This document shows, one piece after another, positions 44,062 to 52,618 of a stretch of 64,000 bases of DNA (position 1 is the stretch's first letter; the number at the start of each line of letters is the position of its first letter). A program made the position numbers and the translations under genes. The notes beneath the pieces are model-generated. The model did no database searches. It was not told where the DNA came from and saw only the letters and a program-made list of their open reading frames with translations. The DNA is taken from assembly GCF_016756495.1 (NCBI RefSeq), contig NZ_AP023243.1, positions 3,166,501 to 3,230,500 on the forward strand, given 5' to 3'. The stretch comes from Mesorhizobium sp. 113-3-3. GTDB taxonomy: Bacteria; Pseudomonadota; Alphaproteobacteria; Rhizobiales; Rhizobiaceae.

Positions 44062-45429
44062 TCAGGCTCCCTTCCTGTAGGAGGACATCGCCATGAATTT
44101 CTCCGCCACCGGCCAGTTGGCGGCGCGCGAGGCTTCCTGCATGCATTCGATGAGTGCTGCCCCTTCCGTCGGCTGGCGATGCGCCTTCATGTCGCCGTCG
44201 CGATAGGCGTTGATGAAGCGGAATTCGAGCGGGTCCATGCCGATCAGCCGCGCCAGCTTGTCCATCTGCACCTCCAGCGCGAAGTCGCCGATGGTGACGC
44301 CAAAGCCGCGCATGGCCGAGGACGGCGTGCGGTTGGTGTAGACGCAATAGGTGTCGATCCAGACATTCGGGATGGTGTAGGGGCCGGGATAATGCCCGGC
44401 GCCCTTCTGCGCGCCATAGGGCGAGTGGCGCGAATAGGCGCCGGCATCGGTGTAGCCGGTGACCTTGCGCGCGACGATGCGGCCGTCCTTCATGACGCCG
44501 TCCTTGATGATGACCTTTTCGGCGGCGCGGGGCGAGGAGATCTGCATCTCCTCCTCGCGGCTGTAGATAAAACAGACCGGTCGTCCTGTTAGCTTGGCGC
44601 CAAGGATGGCGATCGGCTCGACGATGACGTCGACCTTGCCGCCAAAGCCGCCACCGACCGTGCCGCCGACGAAATGCAGCTTCGAGCCCGGCATCTGCAG
44701 GATGATCGAGGTGTTGTCGAGGGTGAAGAACATCGCCTGCGTGTTGGTGTAGCAGGTGAAGCGGTCATTGCCTTCGGGCGCCACCACGCAGCCGGTGGTC
44801 TCGGTCGGCGCATGCTCGATCGGCGAGGACTGGTAGCTTTGTTCGAGGATGTGATCGGCGCCGGCAAAGCCCGCCTCGACATCGCCGAAGCGTACCTTGC
44901 GGCACTCGCCGCTGTCATAGAGATAGTAATTCTGGCCGTGATATTCGTTGACCAACGGCGCGCCGGGCTTCAGCGCTTCCTCCATGTCGAAGACGGCCGG
45001 CAGAACCTCATAGTCGACCTTGACCTTGGCGGCGGCCTCCTGCGCGGCGCGCTCGGTCTCGGCCAGCACCGCCACCACCGCCTCCCCCTTCCAGCGCACC
45101 TTGCCGTCGGCCAGCACCGTCTCGTCCTCGGGGCCGATCTGGATGAGGATCAGGATGGTGTAGACATTGTGCGGTACGTCCTTGGCGGTCAGCACCTTGA
45201 CGACACCAGGATGTTTTTCAGCCTGGGATGTGTCGATCGAGCGGATGCGGGCGTGGTGGTGCGGGCTGCGCACCATCTTCAGGTGCAGCATGCCGGGAAA
45301 GTTGCGGTCGGCGAAAAAGGCGGTCTTGCCGGTGACGTGGCCGGGCGAATCCGAGCGCGGCCTGGGCTGGCCGATTTCGTGCAGATCGTCCTTGCGAACA
45401 TCGGCGAAGTAATTCTTGCGCAGTTCCAT
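44062..45429 (-). CDS. Molybdopterin-binding subunit, N-terminal half (split xanthine-dehydrogenase-type)
   Basis: 455 residues. Contains the N-terminal aldehyde oxidase/xanthine dehydrogenase a/b hammerhead domain (DSPGHVTGKTAFFADRNFPG ... VKVDYEVLPAVFD) and the first MoCo domain (HAPTETTGCVVAPEG, GGTVGGGFGGK, PSSAMRGFGV). AMRGFG instead of the AYxCSFR loop excludes form I CO dehydrogenase. It ends MSSYRKGA just where the intact protein would continue. GAGGGAGCTACG precedes the ATG. Substrate is probably an N-heterocycle, purine or aldehyde. Confidence 0.82.
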   Translation of the reverse strand: MELRKNYFADVRKDDLHEIGQPRPRSDSPGHVTGKTAFFADRNFPGMLHLKMVRSPHHHARIRSIDTSQAEKHPGVVKVLTAKDVPHNVYTILILIQIGPEDETVLADGKVRWKGEAVVAVLAETERAAQEAAAKVKVDYEVLPAVFDMEEALKPGAPLVNEYHGQNYYLYDSGECRKVRFGDVEAGFAGADHILEQSYQSSPIEHAPTETTGCVVAPEGNDRFTCYTNTQAMFFTLDNTSIILQMPGSKLHFVGGTVGGGFGGKVDVIVEPIAILGAKLTGRPVCFIYSREEEMQISSPRAAEKVIIKDGVMKDGRIVARKVTGYTDAGAYSRHSPYGAQKGAGHYPGPYTIPNVWIDTYCVYTNRTPSSAMRGFGVTIGDFALEVQMDKLARLIGMDPLEFRFINAYRDGDMKAHRQPTEGAALIECMQEASRAANWPVAEKFMAMSSYRKGA

Positions 45430-45439
45430 CGTAGCTCCC

Positions 45440-45922
45440 TCAGGCCGCGTTCTGCGAATTGGCGCGGGCCGCGGTGAGCACCGCCTGGATGATCGGCTCG
45501 TAGCCCGTGCAGCGGCAGATATTGCCCGACAGCGCCTCGACGACCTCGTCGCGGCTGGGATCGGGCGTGTGGTCGAGCAGCACCTTGGCGGCCATGATCA
45601 TGCCCGGCGTGCAGAAGCCGCATTGCGTGGCGAAGGTGTCGAGGAAGGCGCGCTGCAGCGGATGGAGAACGCCGCCTTCGGCGAGGCCGGATGTCGTGGT
45701 GATGGCCGCGCGATTGCAGGTCTCGGCCAAGGTCAGGCAAGACAGCCTGAGTTCGCCGTCGATGATGACCGAGCAGGCGCCGCACGTGCCCTGGTGGCAA
45801 CCGCCTTTCGGCGAGGTGTCGCCGATCTTGTCGCGCAGGGCGTTGAGCAGGGTTGTGCCGCTGTCGATGAATTCGGCTTTCTCGGAGCCGTTGAGCGTGA
45901 ATTGAACCGGGACCTTCGCCAT
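45440..45922 (-). CDS. [2Fe-2S] subunit of the molybdenum hydroxylase
   Basis: 160 residues with both cluster motifs: plant-type GGCHQGTCGACSVIIDG ... LSC and the C-terminal CGFCTPGM ... CRCTGYEPI. It passes electrons from the molybdenum site to FAD. CAAGGAGGAAAT is the ribosome binding site. Gene order FAD, FeS, Mo matches other hydroxylase operons. Confidence 0.92.
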   Translation of the reverse strand: MAKVPVQFTLNGSEKAEFIDSGTTLLNALRDKIGDTSPKGGCHQGTCGACSVIIDGELRLSCLTLAETCNRAAITTTSGLAEGGVLHPLQRAFLDTFATQCGFCTPGMIMAAKVLLDHTPDPSRDEVVEALSGNICRCTGYEPIIQAVLTAARANSQNAA

Positions 45923-45983
45923 ATTTCCTCCTTGCGCGCCTGCCCGACGGATCGGACAGACGCGCGCCCCCCAACGGGTGATT

Positions 45984-46778
45984 TCAGCTCAGCAGCAGCC
46001 GGCCGAGATGAACCGGCAGGACTTCAGCGCGGTACCAGGCGCTGGCGATCGGATCGGTGATGGGCGCGATGCCTTCGGTGACGGCGGCCAATGCCGCCGC
46101 GATGCCGTCCCGGTCGAGCGACTTGCCCAGCAGCGCCTTTTCCGCCGCCTTGGCCCGCACGGGGCGGTCGGCCATGCAGCCAAGCGCGATCCGCGCCGAA
46201 GACACGGTGCCATCGGCAACCCGCTCCAGAACGGCAGCGATGCTCAGCACCGAGACGCCCTTGGGCTTGACCCGCGACACTTTCAGGAAACGGAAGCTAT
46301 CGTCCTTCGGCAGCGTGAAGCTGACTGCTGTGACGATGGCACGGCTGCCGTCCCGCTTGGCCAGGAAGATCTCGATCGGCAATTCGCCATCCTCGGTGCC
46401 GACCGTGGCGTCGAGCGCCAGCAAGGCCACGGCGAAATCGCCATAGGGCGCCGGCGCGAACAGATTGCCGCCGACGGTCGCCATGTTGCGGATCGCCGGA
46501 CCGCCGACGGCGCGCGCGGCCTTGGCAAGCGCACCGAGGTCGGGATGACGGGCGATCGCCGCCATGCTCACCGAAGCGCCGATGCGGACCTTGCCCCCGG
46601 CAATCGCGATGGCCGACAGCGCCGGGTCGGTCGACCTGACAAGGCCGGAGACCGAAACATCGCCTTCATTGGCCGCGCGGATGACCAGTGTACCGCCGCC
46701 GAGATAGCGGGTGCCGGCCGTCTGCAGCGCCGCATTGGCGTCCTTCACGGTCGGGAATGTCTGGAGGGCAAGCGCCAT
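45984..46778 (-). CDS. FAD-binding subunit of the molybdenum hydroxylase
   Basis: 264 residues from the ATG at 46778. FAD motifs YLGGGTLVIRAANEG and VGGPAIRNMATVGGNLFAPAPYGD follow the CoxM/XdhB pattern. The protein begins MALALQTFPTVKDANAALQ. Upstream frame extension is non-conserved. Confidence 0.9.
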   Translation of the reverse strand: MALALQTFPTVKDANAALQTAGTRYLGGGTLVIRAANEGDVSVSGLVRSTDPALSAIAIAGGKVRIGASVSMAAIARHPDLGALAKAARAVGGPAIRNMATVGGNLFAPAPYGDFAVALLALDATVGTEDGELPIEIFLAKRDGSRAIVTAVSFTLPKDDSFRFLKVSRVKPKGVSVLSIAAVLERVADGTVSSARIALGCMADRPVRAKAAEKALLGKSLDRDGIAAALAAVTEGIAPITDPIASAWYRAEVLPVHLGRLLLS

Positions 46779-46804
46779 GGAACGCTCCTGTTTAAAAGCC
46801 TGAT

Positions 46805-47248
46805 TCAGCTCTGGCCGGCAAAATGGCTCTTCAGGGCGTTGAAGCCGCCCTGGAAGACATTGGCCCCCATGCCGGCGGCGATCTTGTCGGCTTCTTCGGG
46901 CGCTGCATCGAAGCTGGCGGTCCATTCGGCATAAGTGCGGTCGCCATCGGTGACACGGCGCAATTGCAGCGTTGCCTTGTGGTTGGTGAGCGGCTGCGGC
47001 GTTTCCAGGATGGAGTAGCTGACGAGAAAATTCTCATCGGAGAAGTCGAGCAGCTTTTCACGGATGCGGGCGCCGCTGGCGAGCTCGAAATTGCGCACGC
47101 AGCCGAGCGTGCCGGCATCCTTGCCGTCCTCGATATGGCTCTCGACCATGCGCGGATGCCAGCCGGGCAGGCCGTTGAAGTCGCGTATGCGCGCCCAGAC
47201 CTTTTCGACCGGCGCGTCGATGACGCTGGAGATGGTGACTTTTGCCAT
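46805..47248 (-). CDS. CoxG-like SRPBCC-fold protein
   Basis: 147 residues. Starts AKVTISSVIDAPVEKVWARIRDFNGLPGWHP, the START/SRPBCC helix-grip fold. CoxG-type members of this fold are encoded with molybdenum hydroxylases and are thought to anchor or assist them. It is the first gene of the minus-strand operon and probably lies directly behind the AraC-controlled promoter. Confidence 0.8.
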   Translation of the reverse strand: MAKVTISSVIDAPVEKVWARIRDFNGLPGWHPRMVESHIEDGKDAGTLGCVRNFELASGARIREKLLDFSDENFLVSYSILETPQPLTNHKATLQLRRVTDGDRTYAEWTASFDAAPEEADKIAAGMGANVFQGGFNALKSHFAGQS

Positions 47249-47305
47249 AGGACGTTCCCTTGCGAATGCGACAGTCGGGCAAGGGTAGGGCGGTGGCTCG
47301 AGCGA

Positions 47306-47336
47306 CGCTTATCAATGCGTCTTGCGCGCGTATCAA
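47306..47336 (-). promoter_or_regulatory. Candidate AraC-type direct repeats before the hydroxylase operon
   Basis: CGCTTATCAA (47306-47315) and CGCGTATCAA (47327-47336) are direct repeats 21 bases apart, two helical turns. They lie between the AraC gene end and the first operon gene, the usual place for an AraC activator site. Confidence 0.5.
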
Positions 47337-47355
47337 GGAGTCTGAAAAAGCGGGC

Positions 47356-48183
47356 TCAGGCGGTTGCGCGCGCGGCCTCGCGATAGAGTGTCGGCGGCAC
47401 GCCGACATGGTCGCGGAAGAAGCGCGAGAAATTGCCTTGCGTGGTGAAGCCGAGATTGCAGGCGACCGAGATCAGAGGCTCCTGCGACCACTGCAGCTGC
47501 CGCACCGCTTCCTCCATGCGCAGCGTGTTCCAGTAGACATTGGGCGTCAGATTGGTCTGTTCCTTGAACAAGGCGAAGAAATGCGGCCGCGACAAGCCCA
47601 CACTGCGCGCCACGTCATCGAAGGAGATGCGTTCGCAGACATTGGCCTTCATCAGCTGGATGGCCTTGCGGACGCGGAAATCCTGCATGGTGTTGATGCG
47701 CGCACGCGCCTCCTGCGGCGCCGAGGCGTCGGCGGCATCGAGGACGGAATCGATAAAGCGCTCTATCTCGTAATTGGGGACATCGTCGACGCTTTCATTG
47801 TCGGTCAGATGGTCGAGCAGGCTGGCGGCGGCCTGGTGCAGCCAGGGCTCCAGCGTAATCGCAGCCTGGGCAAACAGCGGTGCGGAAGAGGGCAGGTCGC
47901 GGCGCCGGCGCGCCCAGTCGGGGTCGATGTAGAAAGCGAGAAACAGACCGGGCGTCCCGTTTTGCGACAGCACATGGCTGTGCGGCTGGAAGGAATTGAT
48001 GCCGGCGGCGGTGCATGGTCCGAGCCGCACCGTTTCACGGCCGATGGTCATCTCGCCGGCGGTGCCTTCGAGCCAGATGATGAGATGCGCCTCGACATGG
48101 GCATGGGTGACGAAGTCGCTTGCGACATTCAAGACAGAAACATGTCCGAACCGGCCCCAGTAGAGCCTGATCGCGTCCGTCAT
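47356..48183 (-). CDS. AraC-family transcriptional regulator
   Basis: 275 residues. N-terminal cupin-like ligand domain (AHLIIWLEGTAGEMTIGRETVRLGP) and C-terminal double helix-turn-helix: ISFDDVARSVGLSRPHFFALFKEQTNLTPNVYWNTLRMEEAV, then ISVACNLGFTTQGNFSRFFRDHVGVPPTLYR. Same strand and directly upstream of the hydroxylase operon, so it is the likely activator; the direct repeats at 47306-47336 would be its site. Confidence 0.88.
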   Translation of the reverse strand: MTDAIRLYWGRFGHVSVLNVASDFVTHAHVEAHLIIWLEGTAGEMTIGRETVRLGPCTAAGINSFQPHSHVLSQNGTPGLFLAFYIDPDWARRRRDLPSSAPLFAQAAITLEPWLHQAAASLLDHLTDNESVDDVPNYEIERFIDSVLDAADASAPQEARARINTMQDFRVRKAIQLMKANVCERISFDDVARSVGLSRPHFFALFKEQTNLTPNVYWNTLRMEEAVRQLQWSQEPLISVACNLGFTTQGNFSRFFRDHVGVPPTLYREAARATA

Positions 48184-48348
48184 GGGTATATCCTCCCGCA
48201 GACGACTGGCCTCCCTTCGCCTGCCCGGAGATTGTGCTGCCGGTTGCCGGTTTCCGTCAAGACATAGGCTGTTGGCGGGGATCGGTGGCGGCTCGCTCCG
48301 GCTGATTTTCAGACTGAGCGATAGGAGTGAAACGAATAACGCCTGGCA

Positions 48349-48379
48349 CTTTCCTTCTCCCGCCAGGGGAGAAGGAAAG
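48349..48379 (-). terminator. Hairpin downstream of the minus-strand permease gene
   Basis: CTTTCCTTCTCCC pairs with GGGAGAAGGAAAG around a five-base loop, just after the stop of the permease gene (48391). Near copy of the stem at 39948-39978, so it belongs to a dispersed palindrome family that may end transcription. Confidence 0.6.
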
Positions 48380-48390
48380 ACGCCTCAACG

Positions 48391-49389
48391 TCAGTCGCTG
48401 CGCCGGAAATTGCGGATGCGGTCGAACAGCACCGCAAGCAGGATGGCGCCGCCGATGAAGGTGCCTTGCCAGAAGGCATTGATGCCGAGCAGGCCAAGGC
48501 TGTTGCGGATCACCTCGATCAGGGCCGCGCCGACAATGGCGCCGAAGGCGGTGCCGACGCCGCCGGCCAGGTTGGCGCCGCCGATGACGGTGGCGGCGAT
48601 CACCTGCAGTTCCATGCCGGTGCCGAGATTGGTGGTGACGGCGCCGAGCCATCCGGTCTGGATGATGCCGGCAATGCCCGCCGACAGCGCCGATATCATG
48701 TAGACGGCGACCTTGATCTGCTTCACCGGGACGCCGGTCAGCGTTGCTGCGTGCTCGTTGCCGCCAATGGCGAAGATGTGCCGGCCGAACTTGGTCCAGC
48801 GCAGGACGAAGCCGGTGATCAACGCCAGCAGGATCATGTAGAGCACCGGATTGGCGATGCCGAACACCCAGGCGCCGCCGCCGAGCGCCAGCAGCTTGTC
48901 GTGGTCGGGCCCGAACTGGAAGACGACGGTGTTGTTGGAGGCGACCATGGCCAGGCTGCGGGCAATCGACAGCATGCCGAGCGTCACCACGAAAGGTGGA
49001 AAGCCGAGATAGGCGGTCAGGATGCCGTTGAAGGCGCCGATGGCAAGCGCTGTGGCGATCGAGGCCAGGATGCCGATTTCGATCGAATAGCCGGCATGCA
49101 TCGTGACGGCCAGCACCATCGACGAAAGGCACAGAACCGAGCCGACCGAAAGGTCGATGCCGCCGGTGATGATGACGAAGGTCATGCCGAGCGCGACGAT
49201 GGCGACGAAGGTGATGTTGCGGGTGATGTTGTAGAGGTTCTTCGACGTCGCGAAGGCGTCGGTGGCGAACGACAGGAAGATGCAGGCAAGGATGACGGCG
49301 ATGACCACCCAGAAGGTCTGGGCGGACAATAGCCGCGACAGGAAACTGTGCTGCTTCTGTGCGATCGTCTGGTCAAGGGTGACTGCCAT
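48391..49389 (-). CDS. Sugar ABC transporter permease (FrcC/RbsC-like)
   Basis: 332 residues, eight to ten membrane segments. Motifs GGIDLSVGSVLCLSSMV, LTAYLGFPPFVVTLGMLSIARSL and VIGGANLAGGVGTAFGAIVGAALIEVIRNSLGLLG match the ribose/fructose type. It follows the ATPase gene with 55 bases between and shares the divergent promoter with the binding protein at 50640. Confidence 0.88.
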   Translation of the reverse strand: MAVTLDQTIAQKQHSFLSRLLSAQTFWVVIAVILACIFLSFATDAFATSKNLYNITRNITFVAIVALGMTFVIITGGIDLSVGSVLCLSSMVLAVTMHAGYSIEIGILASIATALAIGAFNGILTAYLGFPPFVVTLGMLSIARSLAMVASNNTVVFQFGPDHDKLLALGGGAWVFGIANPVLYMILLALITGFVLRWTKFGRHIFAIGGNEHAATLTGVPVKQIKVAVYMISALSAGIAGIIQTGWLGAVTTNLGTGMELQVIAATVIGGANLAGGVGTAFGAIVGAALIEVIRNSLGLLGINAFWQGTFIGGAILLAVLFDRIRNFRRSD

Positions 49390-49444
49390 TATCGACCTTT
49401 CCTGCCGGCTGCGATACGCGCCAGCCTGGTGAAATTAGCCGCGC

Positions 49445-50188
49445 TTACGAGACCTGCTCGATGGCGCCGGTGATGAGCCCGGTGACTTCCTCGGGCGAGC
49501 TCGATGCGATTGCCTTGTCGGCGACCTTGCGTCCGCGCCGCATGACGATGACGCGGTCGGCGACGTCGAACACGTCGGGCATACGGTGGCTGATCAGCAC
49601 CACGGCAATGCCTTGGTCGCGCAGATGGCGGATCAGGTTGAGCACTTCGGCGACCTGCCTGACCGAGATCGCCGCCGTCGGCTCGTCCATCAAGACGATC
49701 TTGGCCTGCGACAGCATGGTGCGGGCGATCGCCACCGCCTGGCGCTGGCCGCCCGACATCTGCTTGACGAGATCGCGCGGGCGGGTCTCGGATTTCAATT
49801 CGGCAAAGAGCTGGCCGGCGCGCTTGTACATGGCGGCATAGTCGAGGATGCGGAATGGGCCGACGCCGCGCCGCAGCTCGCGGCCGAGATAGACATTGGC
49901 GGCGGCCGTCAGATTGTTGCAGAGCGCCAGATCCTGGTGGACGATCTCGATGCCGTGCTGGCGGGCTTCCGCCGGCTTGTTCAGGACCAATTCCTTGCCG
50001 TCCATGCGCATGGTGCCATGGCTGGCGTGGAAATTGCCGGCGATCATCTTGACCAGCGTCGACTTCCCAGCGCCATTGTCGCCCATCAGGCCGACGACCT
50101 GGCCGGGTTCGATCGACAGCGACACGTCGTTGACCGCCTGGATGGCGCCGAAATGCTTCGAGATATTGGTGAGTTCGAGAACTGCCAC
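49445..50188 (-). CDS. Single-domain sugar ABC transporter ATP-binding protein (FrcA-like)
   Basis: 247 residues, one ABC domain only, as in the fructose importer FrcA and unlike the two-domain RbsA. Walker A GDNGAGKSTLVKM, signature MSGGQRQAVAIARTM, Walker B IVLMDEPTAAISVRQV. Starts with GTG behind GGGGAGG. Probably dimerises to power the permease at 48391. Confidence 0.88.
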   Translation of the reverse strand: MAVLELTNISKHFGAIQAVNDVSLSIEPGQVVGLMGDNGAGKSTLVKMIAGNFHASHGTMRMDGKELVLNKPAEARQHGIEIVHQDLALCNNLTAAANVYLGRELRRGVGPFRILDYAAMYKRAGQLFAELKSETRPRDLVKQMSGGQRQAVAIARTMLSQAKIVLMDEPTAAISVRQVAEVLNLIRHLRDQGIAVVLISHRMPDVFDVADRVIVMRRGRKVADKAIASSSPEEVTGLITGAIEQVS

Positions 50189-50312
50189 CAGCCTATAGCC
50201 TCCCCATGCCTTGCTGCTGCCTGTTCCAGGTCGCAGCGCCTACATCGTGCTCCCCATTCCTCCCGGAAGCAACGTTGACCGGCATTTACGCGAATGCCCG
50301 CGCGGGCGTCAA

Positions 50313-50327
50313 TTGTCGGATCGACAA
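50313..50327. promoter_or_regulatory. Candidate regulator palindrome
   Basis: TTGTCGGATCGACAA has perfect six-base arms around GAT. Spacing is wider than in the two sites below, so binding by the same GntR proteins is uncertain. Confidence 0.35.
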
Positions 50328-50339
50328 GAAATAGGGTAT

Positions 50340-50350
50340 TTGTCAGACGA
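50340..50350. promoter_or_regulatory. Candidate GntR/FadR-type operator
   Basis: TTGTCAGACGA fits the FadR-subfamily consensus TNGTNNNACNA and lies in the divergent promoter of the importer. A near-identical palindrome occurs at 53628. Confidence 0.5.
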
Positions 50351-50380
50351 ATAGTGACATACGGTTCCGAAAAATCCGTT

Positions 50381-50391
50381 TTGTAGGACAA
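50381..50391. promoter_or_regulatory. Second candidate GntR/FadR-type operator
   Basis: TTGTAGGACAA fits TNGTNNNACNA. Its centre is 41 bases from that of the site at 50340, close to four helical turns. Confidence 0.5.
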
Positions 50392-50639
50392 ATAGCAATT
50401 GACGTTGGCGCCGCGCCGTTATTAGTTGATGGTCGGAGAAAGATTTCCGGTTCCATGCCATTTTTGCGGCGAGACCGGTGGGAGGTTATCGGCCGTTCCG
50501 GCACGCTGCCGGTCCGGCCGCATCTGAAAATGCTTATCGGCCTTGCCTGGCGGTATGAGCGTTGGCTCTGCCATCTCGCAGTCAGGCCGATTTGTGTGGC
50601 GGGCACGCCGTGTCCGTCTGTTTCCAAGGGAGGACTGAC

Positions 50640-51629
50640 ATGAGGAAAACAGTATTGCTCGCCGCCGTCGCCGCCATGGCGCTGGGCGCCGGGCCGGCTT
50701 TGGCCAAGAAGCAGCTCGTCATCGTGGTGAAAGGTCTCGACAATCCATTCTTCGAAGCCATCCATCAGGGCTGCGAGAAATGGAACAAGGAGAACGCCAG
50801 CTCGGAATATGAATGCTTCTACACCGGTCCGGCGTCGACTTCCGACGAGGCCGGCGAGGCACAGATCGTCCAGGATATGCTGAGCAAGCCCGACACGGTG
50901 GCGATGGCGATTTCGCCGTCCAACGCGCCGCTGATCGCGCAGACGATCAAGAGCGCCAATCCGTCGATCCCGATCATGACCGTCGACGCCGACCTTGCCA
51001 AGGAAGACGCAGCCCTTCGCAAGACCTATCTCGGCACCGACAACTATCTGATGGGCAAGAAGATCGGCGAGTACATCAAGAAGGGCAAGCCGAATGGCGG
51101 CACGATCTGCACGATCGAAGGCAACCCGGCGGCCGACAACATCCTGCGCCGCGCGCAAGGCATGCGTGACGCCCTGTCGGGCAAGGAAGGCCTAGCGGCA
51201 CTTGCGGGCGAGGGCGGATGGACGGAAGTCGCCGGCTGCCCGGTGTTCACCAATGACGACGGCGCCAAGGGCGTTCAGGCGATGACCGACATCCTCGCCG
51301 CCAACCCCAAGCTCGACGCCTTCGGCATCATGGGCGGCTGGCCGCTGTTCGGCGCGCCGCAGCCCTATCGCGATCTGTTCGGGCCGCTCAAGGACCGGAT
51401 AGCTAGCAACGACTTCGTCATCGGTGCCGCCGACACGATCGGCGACGAGGTGGCGATCGCCCGCGACGGCCTCGTCACTGCGCTGGTCGGCCAGCGGCCC
51501 TTTGAAATGGGCTACAAGGCGCCGTCGGTGATGATCGACTTGATCGAGGGCAAGAAGGTCGACGATCCGGTTTTCACCGGCCTCGACGAATGCACCAAGG
51601 ATACGGTCGACACCTGCATCCAGAAATAG
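50640..51629 (+). CDS. Sugar ABC transporter periplasmic binding protein (FrcB-like)
   Basis: 329 residues with signal peptide MRKTVLLAAVAAMALGAG ending in ALAK. RbsB-like features: KQLVIVVKGLDNPFFEAIHQGCEKWNKEN, TVAMAISPSNAPLIAQTIKSANPSIPIMTVDADL and DAFGIMGGWPLFG. AAGGGAGGACTGAC precedes the ATG. Its partner genes are divergent (48391-50188). Four cysteines may form disulphides. Ligand unknown. Confidence 0.88.
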   Translation: MRKTVLLAAVAAMALGAGPALAKKQLVIVVKGLDNPFFEAIHQGCEKWNKENASSEYECFYTGPASTSDEAGEAQIVQDMLSKPDTVAMAISPSNAPLIAQTIKSANPSIPIMTVDADLAKEDAALRKTYLGTDNYLMGKKIGEYIKKGKPNGGTICTIEGNPAADNILRRAQGMRDALSGKEGLAALAGEGGWTEVAGCPVFTNDDGAKGVQAMTDILAANPKLDAFGIMGGWPLFGAPQPYRDLFGPLKDRIASNDFVIGAADTIGDEVAIARDGLVTALVGQRPFEMGYKAPSVMIDLIEGKKVDDPVFTGLDECTKDTVDTCIQK

Positions 51630-51640
51630 TCTTTCGAACC

Positions 51641-51664
51641 GGGGCGCTCGGCAACGGGCGCCCC
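51641..51664 (+). terminator. GC hairpin after the binding-protein gene
   Basis: GGGGCGC pairs with GCGCCCC around a ten-base loop, 12 bases after the stop codon. No T run follows. Confidence 0.45.
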
Positions 51665-51810
51665 GTCAAATCCTGAGCGAGACGCCGTGGCAAGGGGCAA
51701 CAGGCTCCGGCTTTGACGCGTCCGTGGTTTGGATCTTTCGGTGACGGGATCGGCGCGCCACAGGGTTCGGAGCATCTCCGGGCGACAGGCAGCTGCCTAT
51801 TGGAACGTGG

Positions 51811-52593
51811 ATGCCCCAGGACAAGGCAAAGAAGCAATCCAGCCGGGCCAAGGCGCAAGCCAGCCGCGATCCAGCGGTCGTGCGCAGGGCGGATGCGGCG
51901 CACTTTCCCGGATCCAGCGTTCATGCCTCGCTAGCCAGCGAGATTGGTCTGCGGATCGTGCGCGGCGACTATCCGCCCGGCAGCATCCTGCCCAACGAGG
52001 CCAAATGGGCCGAGACATTCAATGTCAGCCGCTCGGCGGTGCGCGAGGCGATCAAGATGCTGATGGCCAAGAGCCTTTTGGCATCACGCCCCAAGATCGG
52101 CAGCTGGGTCGAGCCGAAGGAGCGCTGGAACCTGCTCGACCGCGACGTGCTCGCCTGGTACGCGACCGCACCCGACCGCGAAGCCTTCCTGCGCACCGTG
52201 CAGGAGTTCCGCCACATCATCGAACCGGAAGCATCCGCCTTTGCCGCCATGCGGCGCAGCGATGAGCAGATGGCCGAGATCAGCCTGGCCTGCCGCGAGA
52301 TGGGGGAGGCCGCGAACCTGCCGGAACGCATCCGCGCCGACACACGCTTTCACCTCGCCATCCTGCGGGCCTCGGGCAACGACCTTCTGGTGCCGCTCGG
52401 CGTGCTGATCGAGTCCGCACTCGACCATCTCTTCGTCTTCACGACACGCCAGGTCGGCGATCAGAACCGGGCACAGAAGCTGCACGAGGCGATCGAGAAG
52501 AACATCCGCCTGCAACGGCCGGCGGCGGCGCGCAGCGCCGTGCACAAGCTGCTCGCCGACACCGATGAGGGGATCGGAAGCCGGCGGCGCTAA
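51811..52593 (+). CDS. GntR-family regulator with FCD domain, copy 1
   Basis: 260 residues. Winged helix LASEIGLRIVRGDYPPGSILPNEAKWAETFNVSRSAVREAIKMLMAKSLL, then an all-helical FCD ligand domain with FRHIIEPEASAFAAMR, DTRFHLAILRASGND and KLHEAIEKNI, whose Asp and His residues bind metal in the family. Closely similar along its length to copy 2 at 54676. Such regulators sense sugar acids or other carboxylates. Likely controls the importer at 48391-51629 and the dehydrogenase genes. Confidence 0.88.
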   Translation: MPQDKAKKQSSRAKAQASRDPAVVRRADAAHFPGSSVHASLASEIGLRIVRGDYPPGSILPNEAKWAETFNVSRSAVREAIKMLMAKSLLASRPKIGSWVEPKERWNLLDRDVLAWYATAPDREAFLRTVQEFRHIIEPEASAFAAMRRSDEQMAEISLACREMGEAANLPERIRADTRFHLAILRASGNDLLVPLGVLIESALDHLFVFTTRQVGDQNRAQKLHEAIEKNIRLQRPAAARSAVHKLLADTDEGIGSRRR

Positions 52594-52618
52594 GCTGTCC
52601 GGCCGTCAGAGCAATTCG

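Larger units (their letters stand above)
50189..50639. promoter_or_regulatory. Divergent promoter region of the FrcABC-like importer
   Basis: 451 bases without a gene, between divergent transporter genes. It holds three candidate GntR/FCD sites (50313, 50340, 50381) in its AT-richest part; see those entries. Confidence 0.5.
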
